Under the pieces are notes generated by a model. It had not been told where the DNA came from and ran no database searches. It saw only the letters and a list, made by a program, of their open reading frames with translations. Below are positions 9,336 to 17,396 of a DNA stretch of 64,000 nt, one piece after another. The DNA comes from Azoarcus sp. (GTDB taxonomy: Bacteria > Pseudomonadota > Gammaproteobacteria > Burkholderiales > Rhodocyclaceae). The stretch spans positions 124,001 to 188,000 of the forward strand of contig JAUSOD010000096.1 of the NCBI GenBank assembly GCA_030656215.1, read 5' to 3'. The number at the start of each line of letters is the position of its first letter. Position 1 is the first letter of the stretch. The translations under genes and the position numbers were made by a program.

Positions 9336-9845
9336 TCAGTAGCTGCCGAGATCGCGGACTTCGACCAGACCCGTTTCGAGGTCGAGCGCGGTGCGCAGCA
9401 TCAGTTCGAGCGGCACTGGCTGCGCCCAGATCAGCGCCGAAATGCGCACGCCGATGACATTGTGCCAGTCGAGGATGCTCTCCTGCTGCTCGGTCTCTAC
9501 CCGCAGCGAGCCCGGGATGATGCGCGGTTCGAAGCGGGTGAGCGAGTCGCGGATCGCTCGTTCGAGTGCGGTGATGTCGAGCGACGACGCGGTTTCGCCC
9601 GAGAAGCAGGGCATACCGTAGTTCAGTACCGAGTTCTCGACCTCTGGCCACTCGGCGATGCCATCGCGGGCGGGTGGGCGCATGGCGTTGAGCAGCCAGG
9701 TAAGGTCGCGCAGCACCGCTTCGCGTAACTGGTTGCGTGTGAGTACCCTGCGCTCCGCGGCTTCGGCCCTCTGGTCGGGCGCATCATCCTGAAGCCGGTC
9801 GAGCAGTGCCGGCTGGAGCCGGTCCAGGGGCAGGAGTTCAGCCAT
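9336..9845 (-). CDS. tssE: T6SS baseplate protein TssE (gp25-like)
   Basis: This 169-residue protein is related to phage T4 gp25, the small baseplate protein that nucleates sheath polymerisation. It contains LRDLTWLLNA, VLNYGMP and the C-terminal LRVETEQQ...ISALIWAQPVPLELMLRTALDLETGLVEV, typical of TssE. The start MAELLPLDRLQPALLDRL at 9845 was preferred over upstream Met codons (to 9878) because it overlaps the tagJ stop by eight bases and gives the usual length. Next gene tssF starts nine bases downstream. Confidence 0.93.
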   Translation of the reverse strand: MAELLPLDRLQPALLDRLQDDAPDQRAEAAERRVLTRNQLREAVLRDLTWLLNAMRPPARDGIAEWPEVENSVLNYGMPCFSGETASSLDITALERAIRDSLTRFEPRIIPGSLRVETEQQESILDWHNVIGVRISALIWAQPVPLELMLRTALDLETGLVEVRDLGSY

Positions 9846-10680
9846 CCTGCGCATCCGGGACGGTGTCCGATTCGTCATCGAACTCGATGCAGCGCAGGTC
9901 GAGCAGCGAGAACTCGCCGCTGTCGGTGGTCAGCAGTCGCTGACCAAGCCCGTGATAGTCACCCTGGTGCTCGATCCATTCGGTTCGGCGTGCCAGCTTG
10001 ATCGCGCCGTCGGCAACGCCCTCGGATCCAGGGTAGCGGGTCGGAATCACCCCGACCGTCTCGCCGCCGTTGGTGAACAGGAAATGGGCCGGTGCCCAGA
10101 CAAAGTCGCGCAGGTCGGCCGGCGCCTCGATGTCGATCCGCGTCAGGCGCGAAAACGGAATCCAGTAGTAGCGACCATTGATGACCGCTTCGCATACCGG
10201 ACCGAGGCGGGGATCGGCGTCGGCCAGCCACGAAAAGGGGGCGCCGTCGATGCGGCCGGCGCTGGCCGGTGCGAGCTCGAAGGCCTGCTCGCGCAGGCGT
10301 ACCGCTGCAGCATGGTCGCCCCGTCCGGCGGTAAGCAAGGATTCGAGCAATAGCGCCAGCCATTGTTCAGGCTCGCCGAACAGCAGGGGTACGCGTTTGC
10401 CGGCGAAGACCTCGCTGCGTAACACCTCGCAGCGCAGGGTTTCACGGTACATCTGGGCCATCGCCAGCGTGGAGGCGTCGAGTTCGGTGGCCACGTTGAG
10501 CTGGTTGAGCGCGCGCTCCCACTGGCCGAGGACGGACAGCAGCTGGAACAAAAAGATACGCAGCTTGGGGTCGGCCGGCTGGGCGCGAATTGCCGCCTGC
10601 AGCTGGCTCAGTGCCGTGTCGGGGTCGCCGGCACGCAGGCAGGCCTCGGCTTCGGCAAGGTTCTTGGCGGTGACGGACAT
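9838..10680 (-). CDS. tagJ: T6SS accessory protein TagJ (ImpE family)
   Basis: The 280-residue protein starts with TPR-like helices (AEACLRAGDPDTALSQLQAAI, then LRIFLFQLLSVLGQWERALNQL) and continues with the ImpE-type C-terminal domain (INGRYYWIPFSRLTRIDIEAP, LRDFVWAPAHFLF). TagJ is an accessory protein found in a subset of T6SS, including H1-type systems, where it contacts the sheath protein TssB and the ClpV unfoldase. It lies between the second hcp gene (24 bases) and tssE (eight-base overlap). Its presence supports assignment of this locus to the TagJ-containing T6SS subgroup. Confidence 0.92.
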   Translation of the reverse strand: MSVTAKNLAEAEACLRAGDPDTALSQLQAAIRAQPADPKLRIFLFQLLSVLGQWERALNQLNVATELDASTLAMAQMYRETLRCEVLRSEVFAGKRVPLLFGEPEQWLALLLESLLTAGRGDHAAAVRLREQAFELAPASAGRIDGAPFSWLADADPRLGPVCEAVINGRYYWIPFSRLTRIDIEAPADLRDFVWAPAHFLFTNGGETVGVIPTRYPGSEGVADGAIKLARRTEWIEHQGDYHGLGQRLLTTDSGEFSLLDLRCIEFDDESDTVPDAQDG

Positions 10681-10704
10681 GCACGCGCTCTCCTGTAAGG
10701 TGGA

Positions 10705-11202
10705 TCAGCTTGGGGTAAGGTCGGTCTCGAAGCGCGACACGGCATTGCCGCCGCCGGAGGGGTCCTGTCCGCGGTATTCGATCGAAACCTTCTGGAAGGA
10801 GATGGCGATCGTTTCAGTGATGTTCTCGCCACCGTCGCCAGAGAGGTCCAATGCTCGGATGCGTGCGTTTTCCAGCACCATCACCAGGTATTCGACCGCC
10901 TTGGGGCCGCCTGCCTTGCGCACAGTGAGGGTGGCGCGCTTGATCTGTTCGTTGGCGCGCAGAGCCACGAGCAGTGCCGTGCTGGCGCGATCGAAACCCT
11001 TGGTGAGGATGAGCTCGGTGACCGATACCTGGCTCGCGCCACCGCTACGCGACCCGGCGGTCGCTGTGGCACTGGCGTTGCCTTGCATGCCCCAGGTCCA
11101 TGAAAGGATGTCGATCTCGTCCTTGTGAACCTGATCCTGGGCCTCGCCCTTGATGGGACCCATCCGGGCGCCTTCGATTTTGAGAAAAATGTCGCCGGCC
11201 AT
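10705..11202 (-). CDS. hcp: Hcp-family tube protein, second copy
   Basis: The 165-residue protein begins MAGDIFLKIEGARMGPIKGE and contains the Hcp-typical EIDILSWTWGMQG, VTELILTKGFDRAS and IEYRGQDPSGG stretches. Hcp forms stacked hexameric rings that make the T6SS inner tube and also carries small effectors in its lumen. It is clearly diverged from the neighbouring Hcp (11282..11770). The longer frame to 11262 would add a non-Hcp N-terminus, so the ATG at 11202 was used. Whether this copy is a structural subunit or a cargo-specific carrier cannot be told from sequence. Confidence 0.93.
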   Translation of the reverse strand: MAGDIFLKIEGARMGPIKGEAQDQVHKDEIDILSWTWGMQGNASATATAGSRSGGASQVSVTELILTKGFDRASTALLVALRANEQIKRATLTVRKAGGPKAVEYLVMVLENARIRALDLSGDGGENITETIAISFQKVSIEYRGQDPSGGGNAVSRFETDLTPS

Positions 11203-11281
11203 GCAGCTTCCCCGCGTGCAGGTGAAAGGTGGGCGCAGCTGCCGTGCCGCCTCGCGGGGCACGGCTCAGCCACATCGGGCC

Positions 11282-11770
11282 TTACTTGATCTCGCCCGTG
11301 TTCTCGGCAATGTTCCAGGCTGCAGTCATGGTCGCATCCTTGCCGCCCTTGGCTGCCTGCTTGGTGTACTCGTACTTGAACTCGGCAAAGTTCAGCGTGA
11401 CGTTTTCGGTCAGACGATCCTCGCCACCGCTGCCGCCGCTGCTGACCGAGGTGACCATCACTTCTTTCATTGTGAGCTTGATGTACTCGAGGGGCTTGTC
11501 GCCCGCCTTGCGCACGGTGATCAGTGCCTCGGGATAATGCTTGCCGGTGCAGCAGGCCATGATCAGCGCGTGGCTAGATGCATCAACGAACTTGGTGAAG
11601 GAGATGTCCTGCACGTTAACCTTGCCGGCGCCGCCGCCACTGCCCATGTGGGTGGTGCCGGACTGGCTCATGCCCCAGCTCCAGGCGAGGACGTCAATTG
11701 ATTCCGGGTGCTTGGCGTCGTTCGCTTCGCCCTTGATATCGCCAATCTTGATGAACATATCTACTGCCAT
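11282..11770 (-). CDS. hcp: Hcp inner-tube protein, first copy
   Basis: The 162-residue protein starts MAVDMFIKIGDIKGEANDAKH and has IDVLAWSWGMSQSG, VQDISFTKFVDASS, LITVRKAG and FAEFKYEYTKQ, all typical of the main Hcp tube protein (about 160 residues). A clean AGGAG lies seven bases upstream of the ATG. It is separated from tssC by 146 bases that hold a stable stem-loop, and from the second hcp by 79 bases. Position directly after tssC and the conserved sequence make it the likely major tube subunit. Confidence 0.95.
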   Translation of the reverse strand: MAVDMFIKIGDIKGEANDAKHPESIDVLAWSWGMSQSGTTHMGSGGGAGKVNVQDISFTKFVDASSHALIMACCTGKHYPEALITVRKAGDKPLEYIKLTMKEVMVTSVSSGGSGGEDRLTENVTLNFAEFKYEYTKQAAKGGKDATMTAAWNIAENTGEIK

Positions 11771-11884
11771 GGCATTCTCCTGATGATGTCGCGTGTGTCG
11801 GGTCGTGAGGTTGGACGTTGTCCGGTGCTGCTGTCTTGCAAGGAGCCCGCGATCGGCCCGGGTGATCGCCTGGGTTCCCTGATG

Positions 11885-11906
11885 GCCAGGCGGTTTCCCG
11901 CCCGGC
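11885..11906 (-). promoter_or_regulatory. stem-loop between tssC and hcp
   Basis: GCCAGGCGG (11885-11893) pairs with CCGCCCGGC (11898-11906) with a single mismatch around a four-base loop that reads GAAA on the transcribed strand. It begins 10 bases after the tssC stop and is not followed by a T-run, so it looks like an mRNA stabiliser, processing site or attenuator rather than a full terminator. Such an element could raise hcp mRNA relative to the rest of the operon; that is inference. Confidence 0.45.
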
Positions 11907-11916
11907 CCTTACCGCT

Positions 11917-13413
11917 TCAACCGCCCTTGGCTGAAGGCAGCTTGGAAACCAGGCGCAGCGATACGGTGAGGCCCTCGAGCTGATAGTGAGGACGCAGGAA
12001 GAACTTCGATGAGTAGTAGCCGGGGTTACCCTCGACTTCCTCGACGACAACCTCGGCCGCAGCGAGCGGGCGACGGGCCTTGGTGCTCTCGGACGAGTGC
12101 GAAGGGTCGCCATCGACGTAGTTCATGATCCAGTCCTGCAGCCAGCGCTGCATGTCGTCGCGCTCCTTGAACGAACCGATCTTGTCACGCACGATGCACT
12201 TCAGGTAGTGCGCAAAGCGGCAAGTGGCGAACAGGTAGGGCAGGCGGGCGCCGAGGTTGGCGTTGGCGGTGGCATCCGGATCGTCGTACTCGGCCGGCTT
12301 GTGCAGCGACTGGGCACCGATGAAGGCGGCGAAATCGGAGTTCTTCTTGTGTACCAGCGGCATGAAGCCGCTCTTGGCCAGCTCCGCCTCGCGACGATCG
12401 GAGATGGCGATTTCGGTCGGGCACTTCATGTCCACGCCACCGTCGTCGGTGGGGAAGCTATGCACCGGCAGGCCTTCGACCGCACCGCCCGACTCGATTC
12501 CGCGGATGCGCGAGCACCAGCCGTATTCCTTGAACGAGCGGTTGATGTTGACCGCCATCGCATAGGCGGCATTGGCCCAGGTGTATTTGCTGTGGTCGGC
12601 CGCGCCGGTATCTTCTTCGAAGTCGAACTCTTCGACCGGGCTGGTGCGGGCGCCGTACGGCACCCGGCTGAGGAAGCGCGGCATCGCCAGGCCGAGATAC
12701 TTGGCGTCGTCGGATTCGCGCAGCGAACGCCACGCCGCGTATTCCGGGGTGGAGAAGATCTTGGTCAGATCGCGCGGGTTGGCCAGTTCCTGCCACGAGT
12801 CCATCTGCATGATGGTGGGCGAGGCGCCGGTGATGAAGGGCGTGTGCGAGGCAGCGCAGACCTTGGCCATCTCGCCGAGCAACTCGACATCAGGCGGGCT
12901 CTGGTCGAAATGGTAGTCGCCCACCAGGCAGCCATAGGGTTCGCCGCCGAACTGGCCGTACTCCTCTTCGTACACCCGCTTGAAAAGCGGGCTTTGGTCC
13001 CAGGCCGTACCCTTGTAGCGCTTCAGCGTCTTGCCAAGTTCGGCTTTGGTGATATTGAAAACGCGGATCTTCAGCGTTTCGTCGGTCTCGGTATTGTTCA
13101 CCAGGTAATGCAGGCCACGCCACGCGCCTTCCAGTTTCTGGAAGTCCTCGTGGTGCATGATCTGGTTCACCTGTTCAGTCAGCTTCTGGTCGAGTGCGGC
13201 GATGATGGACTCGATCGACTTGACCACATCGGAACCGATCAGGGTGGTCTGTGCCAGCGCCTGCTCGGCCAATGTGCGCACGGCGGTTTCGACCGCGCTG
13301 CGGGCTTCGTCGGTCTTGGGCTTGAACTCCTGGCGCAGCAGCGATTCGAGCTCGCCACCTTCGATTGCCAGGCCGGCGGCCTGGGCTTCATTTTGTGCTT
13401 GCGTGTCAGCCAT
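11917..13413 (-). CDS. tssC: T6SS sheath large subunit TssC
   Basis: The 498-residue product is the large contractile sheath protein (VipB/ImpC). It contains KLEGAWRGLHYLVNNTETDE, YEEEYGQFGGEPYG, GLAMPRFLSRVPYG, ENAAYAMAV-like WANAAYAMAVNINRSF and the C-terminal LRPHYQLEGLTVSLRLVSKLP of the family, at the usual length of about 495. With TssB it polymerises into the cytoplasmic sheath that propels the Hcp tube. It follows tssB by 74 bases. Confidence 0.97.
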   Translation of the reverse strand: MADTQAQNEAQAAGLAIEGGELESLLRQEFKPKTDEARSAVETAVRTLAEQALAQTTLIGSDVVKSIESIIAALDQKLTEQVNQIMHHEDFQKLEGAWRGLHYLVNNTETDETLKIRVFNITKAELGKTLKRYKGTAWDQSPLFKRVYEEEYGQFGGEPYGCLVGDYHFDQSPPDVELLGEMAKVCAASHTPFITGASPTIMQMDSWQELANPRDLTKIFSTPEYAAWRSLRESDDAKYLGLAMPRFLSRVPYGARTSPVEEFDFEEDTGAADHSKYTWANAAYAMAVNINRSFKEYGWCSRIRGIESGGAVEGLPVHSFPTDDGGVDMKCPTEIAISDRREAELAKSGFMPLVHKKNSDFAAFIGAQSLHKPAEYDDPDATANANLGARLPYLFATCRFAHYLKCIVRDKIGSFKERDDMQRWLQDWIMNYVDGDPSHSSESTKARRPLAAAEVVVEEVEGNPGYYSSKFFLRPHYQLEGLTVSLRLVSKLPSAKGG

Positions 13414-13487
13414 GCGGGACTCCTCGATTGCGAGTAGGGGCTGTGGGTATTCGGTGAGGGACGTGACCAGGCGGAGTGCGACGGCGC

Positions 13488-13997
13488 TCAGCCCGCCGCC
13501 GTGTCTTCGGGCTTGGGCGTTGCGGCCAGCGTCTGCAGCAGGGCCGGATCCTGCAACACCTTGGCGATCAATTCCTCGGCGCCGGTCTTGCCGTCCATGT
13601 AGGTGATCAGGTTGGACAGTTGCTGACGCGCGGTGAGCAGCTTGTTGAGCGCATCGACCTTGCGAGCGACCGCGGCAGGGGAGAAGTCGTCCATGCTTTC
13701 GAAGCTCAGCTCGACGCTCAGGTTGCCCTCGCCGGTGAGCGTGTTGGGCACCTGAAAGGCAGCCCGCGGCTTCATCGACTTCATCCTGCTGTCGAAGTTG
13801 TCTACGTCGATCTCGAGAAACTTGCGGTCGGCGACCGGGGCGAGCGGTTCGGCGGGCTTGCCCGACAGGTCAGACAGCACGCCCATGACGAAGGGAAGCT
13901 GGACCTTCTTTTCGGCGCCATAGAGTTCGACGTCGTACTCGATCTGAACGCGCGGCGCCCGATTGCGCGCGATGAACTTCTGACTGCTGGTCGACAT
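13488..13997 (-). CDS. tssB: T6SS sheath small subunit TssB
   Basis: The 169-residue protein (VipA/ImpB family) begins MSTSSQKFIARNRAPRVQIE and contains VELPFVMGVLSDLSG-like KVQLPFVMGVLSDLSG, FLEIDVDNFDSRMK and MDDFSPAAVARKV, all typical of TssB. It forms the sheath heterodimer with TssC and provides the helix recognised by ClpV. The start has GGAGG ten bases upstream. It lies 90 bases after tssA. Confidence 0.97.
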   Translation of the reverse strand: MSTSSQKFIARNRAPRVQIEYDVELYGAEKKVQLPFVMGVLSDLSGKPAEPLAPVADRKFLEIDVDNFDSRMKSMKPRAAFQVPNTLTGEGNLSVELSFESMDDFSPAAVARKVDALNKLLTARQQLSNLITYMDGKTGAEELIAKVLQDPALLQTLAATPKPEDTAAG

Positions 13998-14087
13998 GTT
14001 GATCCTCCGTCAGGAAAGGCCGAATCCGCTGACAGCGTAGGGAAGCGGGATGCGGTGTTGGGTAAGGTGAATGTGTGACCGTCCGGC

Positions 14088-15161
14088 TTAGTCTTCCTGC
14101 TCCGGATGAAGCTGTCCGCCGACCATCCGCTCGGCCTGTTCGAGTGCGTCGGGCGCAAGCTCGACGATGGCTTCGAGGAAGTTCATGTCCATTACCCGCT
14201 GTGCGCGACGCAGCAGCCATTGGGCCGGGTTGGTGGGTTCTGTACGTTCAAGATAGTCGACCAGCCGCTCGATGGTGGCAACCACGTCACGCCGCGATCG
14301 AATTTCGCCAGGTGTGGACGGAGCCATGCCCGCGGTACCTGCACCGGCATCCGGGGCCGTGCCGCCAGCATCGCCACCCGCGCCGGCCTGCGGAGCAAAG
14401 TTGCCGATCACCTGCGCCACGGCCAGCAAGGGGGCCAGCAAGGGCTTGAAGTCGATACTGGCTCCGGCGCCGACCTGATCCTGCAGGTAAGCGGACAGCT
14501 GGCGCACCAGGGCCACACTGTCGGTGATCACGTTCGCGAGGCCGGGATCCTGCGCCATCGCCTCGGCGAGCATGCCACTGACCTGCCCCTCGGAATAAAC
14601 CGGCTCGTTGCCACGGGTGCCAAGCTTGCCCTGCGAGACTTCGACATCGCGCACGCTGAGCGTGCCGGACTGGCGCGAACGTAGCAGCCAGCTGGCGCGC
14701 AGATCGGCAATCACCGCGTCGGTGGCGACCAGCGGCGCGAGCGCGTTGACCCGCATGGTGGGGTCGTTGTCGTCGTCGGCGTCGAGTTCGGGGTGGACGT
14801 GGGCCCAATGCTGTTCGAGCAGGCCAAGGATGAGTTGCAGACCGGCATGAATGCCGACGAAACCTTCGGTGCGCAACAGTGCGCGGGTGTAATAGACCGC
14901 CACCCTGAGGTCCCGGGTGCGGTCGAGCAGGCCATCGGTCAGCCGTCTTACTTCGGGCCAGTCGGGGCCCTGGCCTTCGATCGTGACCTTGGCCCCCGTG
15001 TTGCCGTTTGCGAACTCCTGCCCAGCCTGCTGGCGTGCAGCCTCTTCCAGCTGGAGAAAGTCTGCATCGTATTCGAGGTTAGGCCCGCAGGGCTGATCCT
15101 CTGCAAGCGGCGATAATCTCTTGTCAAGCTGGATGTCGAGCGGCATGACCGGTTGTTCCAT
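14088..15161 (-). CDS. tssA: T6SS baseplate/sheath-assembly protein TssA
   Basis: The 357-residue protein has the ImpA N-terminal domain (PLDIQLDKRLSPLAEDQPCGPNLEYD, then GPDWPEVRRLTDGLLDRTRDLRVAVYYTRALL) in its first 180 residues, an Ala/Gly-rich linker at about 265-295, and a C-terminal helical part with ERTEPTNPAQWLLRRAQR. This short C-terminal region resembles TssA proteins of the cap or starter type that guide sheath polymerisation. Two in-frame Met codons (15161 and 15146) are possible starts; neither has a strong binding site. It is the first gene of the minus-strand operon and diverges from tssJ. Confidence 0.93.
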   Translation of the reverse strand: MEQPVMPLDIQLDKRLSPLAEDQPCGPNLEYDADFLQLEEAARQQAGQEFANGNTGAKVTIEGQGPDWPEVRRLTDGLLDRTRDLRVAVYYTRALLRTEGFVGIHAGLQLILGLLEQHWAHVHPELDADDDNDPTMRVNALAPLVATDAVIADLRASWLLRSRQSGTLSVRDVEVSQGKLGTRGNEPVYSEGQVSGMLAEAMAQDPGLANVITDSVALVRQLSAYLQDQVGAGASIDFKPLLAPLLAVAQVIGNFAPQAGAGGDAGGTAPDAGAGTAGMAPSTPGEIRSRRDVVATIERLVDYLERTEPTNPAQWLLRRAQRVMDMNFLEAIVELAPDALEQAERMVGGQLHPEQED

Positions 15162-15420
15162 CTCTCATGGGCAGGGATTCAAAACGCCACTTCCAGCGCG
15201 ATAAGCAAGCATTCATTGCTTGAATAGTCGCTTATAGTAAATGAATGAACTTGAAATTCATGTGGTACCCAAAAAAATTCTGTTACATCTACCGCTGTAC
15301 CGGGTACCGGACCTTCGATGCACCAAAGTGGCGCGGGCTATGGGCTTGCAAAGCGGTTGCCCGCCATGCCGCCTTGATCGACAATCAGTGCAATGTTACA
15401 TATCGGCTAGGAGATGTGTC
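15162..15420. promoter_or_regulatory. divergent tssA/tssJ promoter region with nested inverted repeats
   Basis: This 259-base gap separates the two divergent T6SS operons and is visibly more AT-rich than its flanks. It contains CAAGCA (15206-15211) and TGCTTG (15217-15222) around TTCAT, nested inside ATAAGC (15201-15206) and GCTTAT (15230-15235), followed by a TATAAG-like sequence on the minus strand near 15232-15237 that could serve as a -10 for tssA. A second inverted repeat (GGTACCC near 15264 and GGGTACC near 15301) lies towards tssJ. These are candidate operator sites; no sigma-54 site with correct spacing was found. Promoter assignment is tentative. Confidence 0.4.
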
Positions 15421-15930
15421 TTGAGGGTTTCCCATTTGTTGCGCCTGAGCGGCTTGACAGTCGCATCGGTTTTCTTGCTGTCGGCATGCTCGAAGGCGGT
15501 GGCGCCACCCAAGCCCGATCCCACCGTGGTGTCGGTGACGGTCAGCGCCACGGGGCGAATCAATATCGATTCCCGCGCGCGGGCCACGCCGGTGGTGGTT
15601 CGCACCTATCTCCTCAAGAATGGGGCCGCATTCGATTCGGCTGATTTTTTCTCGCTGTTCGAGCGCGATCAACAAGTACTTGGCGATGCTCTGGTCGCGC
15701 GTGAAGAAATCGTCGTCCAGCCGGGAGAGACGCGCACGCTCGAGGCGCGGGAAGTCGAGGGTGGCAAGGTGTTCGCCGTATTGGCGGCGTTTCGCGATGT
15801 GGACCGGGCGACGTGGCGGGCAAGTGCGCCCATCGTTGCCAACCGGGTCAATGAGATGTCGGTAAACCTGCAGGAGAATCGCGTTACCGTGAGTGCCCGG
15901 CTCGGTGCCGCCATCGCACCCGGCAAGTAA
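15421..15930 (+). CDS. tssJ: T6SS outer-membrane lipoprotein TssJ
   Basis: From a TTG start with AGGAG seven bases upstream, the 169-residue product has a signal peptide ending in the lipobox LLSAC (Cys23), then a TssJ domain with transthyretin-like features (VVVRTYLLKN, FFSLFERDQQVLG, EEIVVQPGETRTLE, VFAVLAAFRDVD). TssJ is the lipoprotein that anchors the TssM periplasmic part to the outer membrane. A longer frame starting at 15241 would place the signal sequence internally, so TTG was chosen. It is the first gene of the plus-strand operon, 56 bases before tssK. Confidence 0.92.
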   Translation: MRVSHLLRLSGLTVASVFLLSACSKAVAPPKPDPTVVSVTVSATGRINIDSRARATPVVVRTYLLKNGAAFDSADFFSLFERDQQVLGDALVAREEIVVQPGETRTLEAREVEGGKVFAVLAAFRDVDRATWRASAPIVANRVNEMSVNLQENRVTVSARLGAAIAPGK

Positions 15931-15986
15931 TCCGATCAATCCGGTTAGACTCGCACCTGAGTGCGCACCCGAGGAATTCGCCATCC

Positions 15987-17318
15987 ATGTCCTGGTTCAG
16001 CAAGGTAATCTGGTCCGAGGGGTTGTTTCTGCGCCCGCAGCATTTTCAGCAACAGGACCGGTACGCCGAGTGGCGCACCGAGGCGCAGCGTCGCCATCTG
16101 CAGGCCAATGGCTGGGGGTTCTCCCGGCTCGAACTCGACGATGCCGCTTTGGCGATCGGCAAGGTGGTGCTGCGCTCGGCCAGCGGCATCCTGCCTGACG
16201 GCACACCCTTCGATTTCCCCGCTGCGCATGAGGGCCCGCTGGCCTTCGACTTTCCCGCCGGGGCCAAGGATGCGCTGGTGGTGTTGACGCTACCGCTGCA
16301 ACGACCGTTGCTGCCCGAGTACTGCATCGATGGAGACGACGACCCGCTCGCGCGCTACGCCGTAGCCGACACTTCTCTGCCCGATGCGGCCGGCGGCGGT
16401 GGGGCCGAAATTGTCCAGGTCGGGCGGCCGCGGCTGGCGCTCGGGCTGGTCCCCGAGTTTTCCGATGCGTTCGTGAAAATGGGTGTGCTCCGCGTCACCG
16501 AACGTCGTCCCGACGGCAGCCTGCTGCTCGACCGTGGCTACATTGCGCCGGTGCTGGCGTGCCAGGCATCCCCCTTGCTGTCCTCCATGCTGCGCGAAGT
16601 GGTGGGTCTGCTCGGCCAGCGTGGTGAGGCACTGGCCGGGCGCATGAGTCAGGCCGGCAACGGCGGCGTTGCCGAGATGGCCGACTTTCTGTTTCTGCTC
16701 GGCGTCAATCGACACCTGCCGGTGTTCGCCCACCTGGAACAGCTCGATCCGCTCCATCCGGAGCGCCTCTATAGCCAGCTGCTGACCCTGATGGGCGAGC
16801 TCGCCAGCCTGACCGCAGCCGATCGCCGGCCGCCCGTGCTGCCAGCCTATCGCCACGATGCGCTGCAGGACAGCTTCGATCCGCTGATGCGTGAAATCCG
16901 CCGCAGCCTGTCGTCGATACTCGAACAGAATGCGGTGCAGATTCCGTTGCAGGATCACAAGCAGGGCCGTTACGTCGGCATCATCGCCGATCGTGGTTTG
17001 CTGCGGCAGGCGGGCTTTGTGCTAGCCGTGGGTGCGCAAATGCCGGGCGAGGCGGTACGAACGCGCTTCCCCACCCAGGCCAAGCTCGGCCCGGTGGAGA
17101 AAATACGCGAGCTGGTCAATCTGCAGTTGCCGGGCATCGCCCTGCGCCCCTTGCCGGTGGCGCCGCGGCAAATCCCGTTTCATGCCGGGTTTACCTATTT
17201 CGAGCTCGACAATACGGGTGAGCTGTGGAAACAGCTCGACACCTCCGGTGGCCTCGGCATGTATGTCACCGGCGAGTTTCCGGGGCTCGAAGTGGCATTG
17301 TGGGCCATCAGGGCGTGA
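15987..17318 (+). CDS. tssK: T6SS baseplate-membrane connector TssK
   Basis: The 443-residue protein begins MSWFSKVIWSEGLFLRPQHFQQQDRY, the hallmark of TssK/VasE, and is of standard length (about 445). TssK trimers link the baseplate wedges to the TssL/TssM membrane complex. The C-terminal receptor-like part (LPGIALRPLPVAPRQIPFHAG, FELDNTGELWKQLD) is intact. It lies between tssJ and tssL, the invariant order in these loci. Confidence 0.97.
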   Translation: MSWFSKVIWSEGLFLRPQHFQQQDRYAEWRTEAQRRHLQANGWGFSRLELDDAALAIGKVVLRSASGILPDGTPFDFPAAHEGPLAFDFPAGAKDALVVLTLPLQRPLLPEYCIDGDDDPLARYAVADTSLPDAAGGGGAEIVQVGRPRLALGLVPEFSDAFVKMGVLRVTERRPDGSLLLDRGYIAPVLACQASPLLSSMLREVVGLLGQRGEALAGRMSQAGNGGVAEMADFLFLLGVNRHLPVFAHLEQLDPLHPERLYSQLLTLMGELASLTAADRRPPVLPAYRHDALQDSFDPLMREIRRSLSSILEQNAVQIPLQDHKQGRYVGIIADRGLLRQAGFVLAVGAQMPGEAVRTRFPTQAKLGPVEKIRELVNLQLPGIALRPLPVAPRQIPFHAGFTYFELDNTGELWKQLDTSGGLGMYVTGEFPGLEVALWAIRA

Positions 17319-17349
17319 GCGAAGCAGGGCGCGTTTGTTTGTCACGGGC

Positions 17350-17365
17350 GTGCTCGAAGGAGCAC
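17350..17365 (+). promoter_or_regulatory. small hairpin between tssK and tssL
   Basis: GTGCTC (17350-17355) and GAGCAC (17360-17365) form a perfect six-base stem with a GAAG loop in the 78-base gap before tssL. No T-run follows. It may tune expression of the membrane-complex genes; function is unknown. Confidence 0.25.
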
Positions 17366-17396
17366 CTCGATCCCGGTTTGAGTACGGACATCAACA

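Noticed and set aside
15330-15380. possible sigma-54 promoter before tssJ
   Set aside because: GGGCTTGCAAAGCGGTTGC has GG and GC elements but not at the required 11-base spacing.
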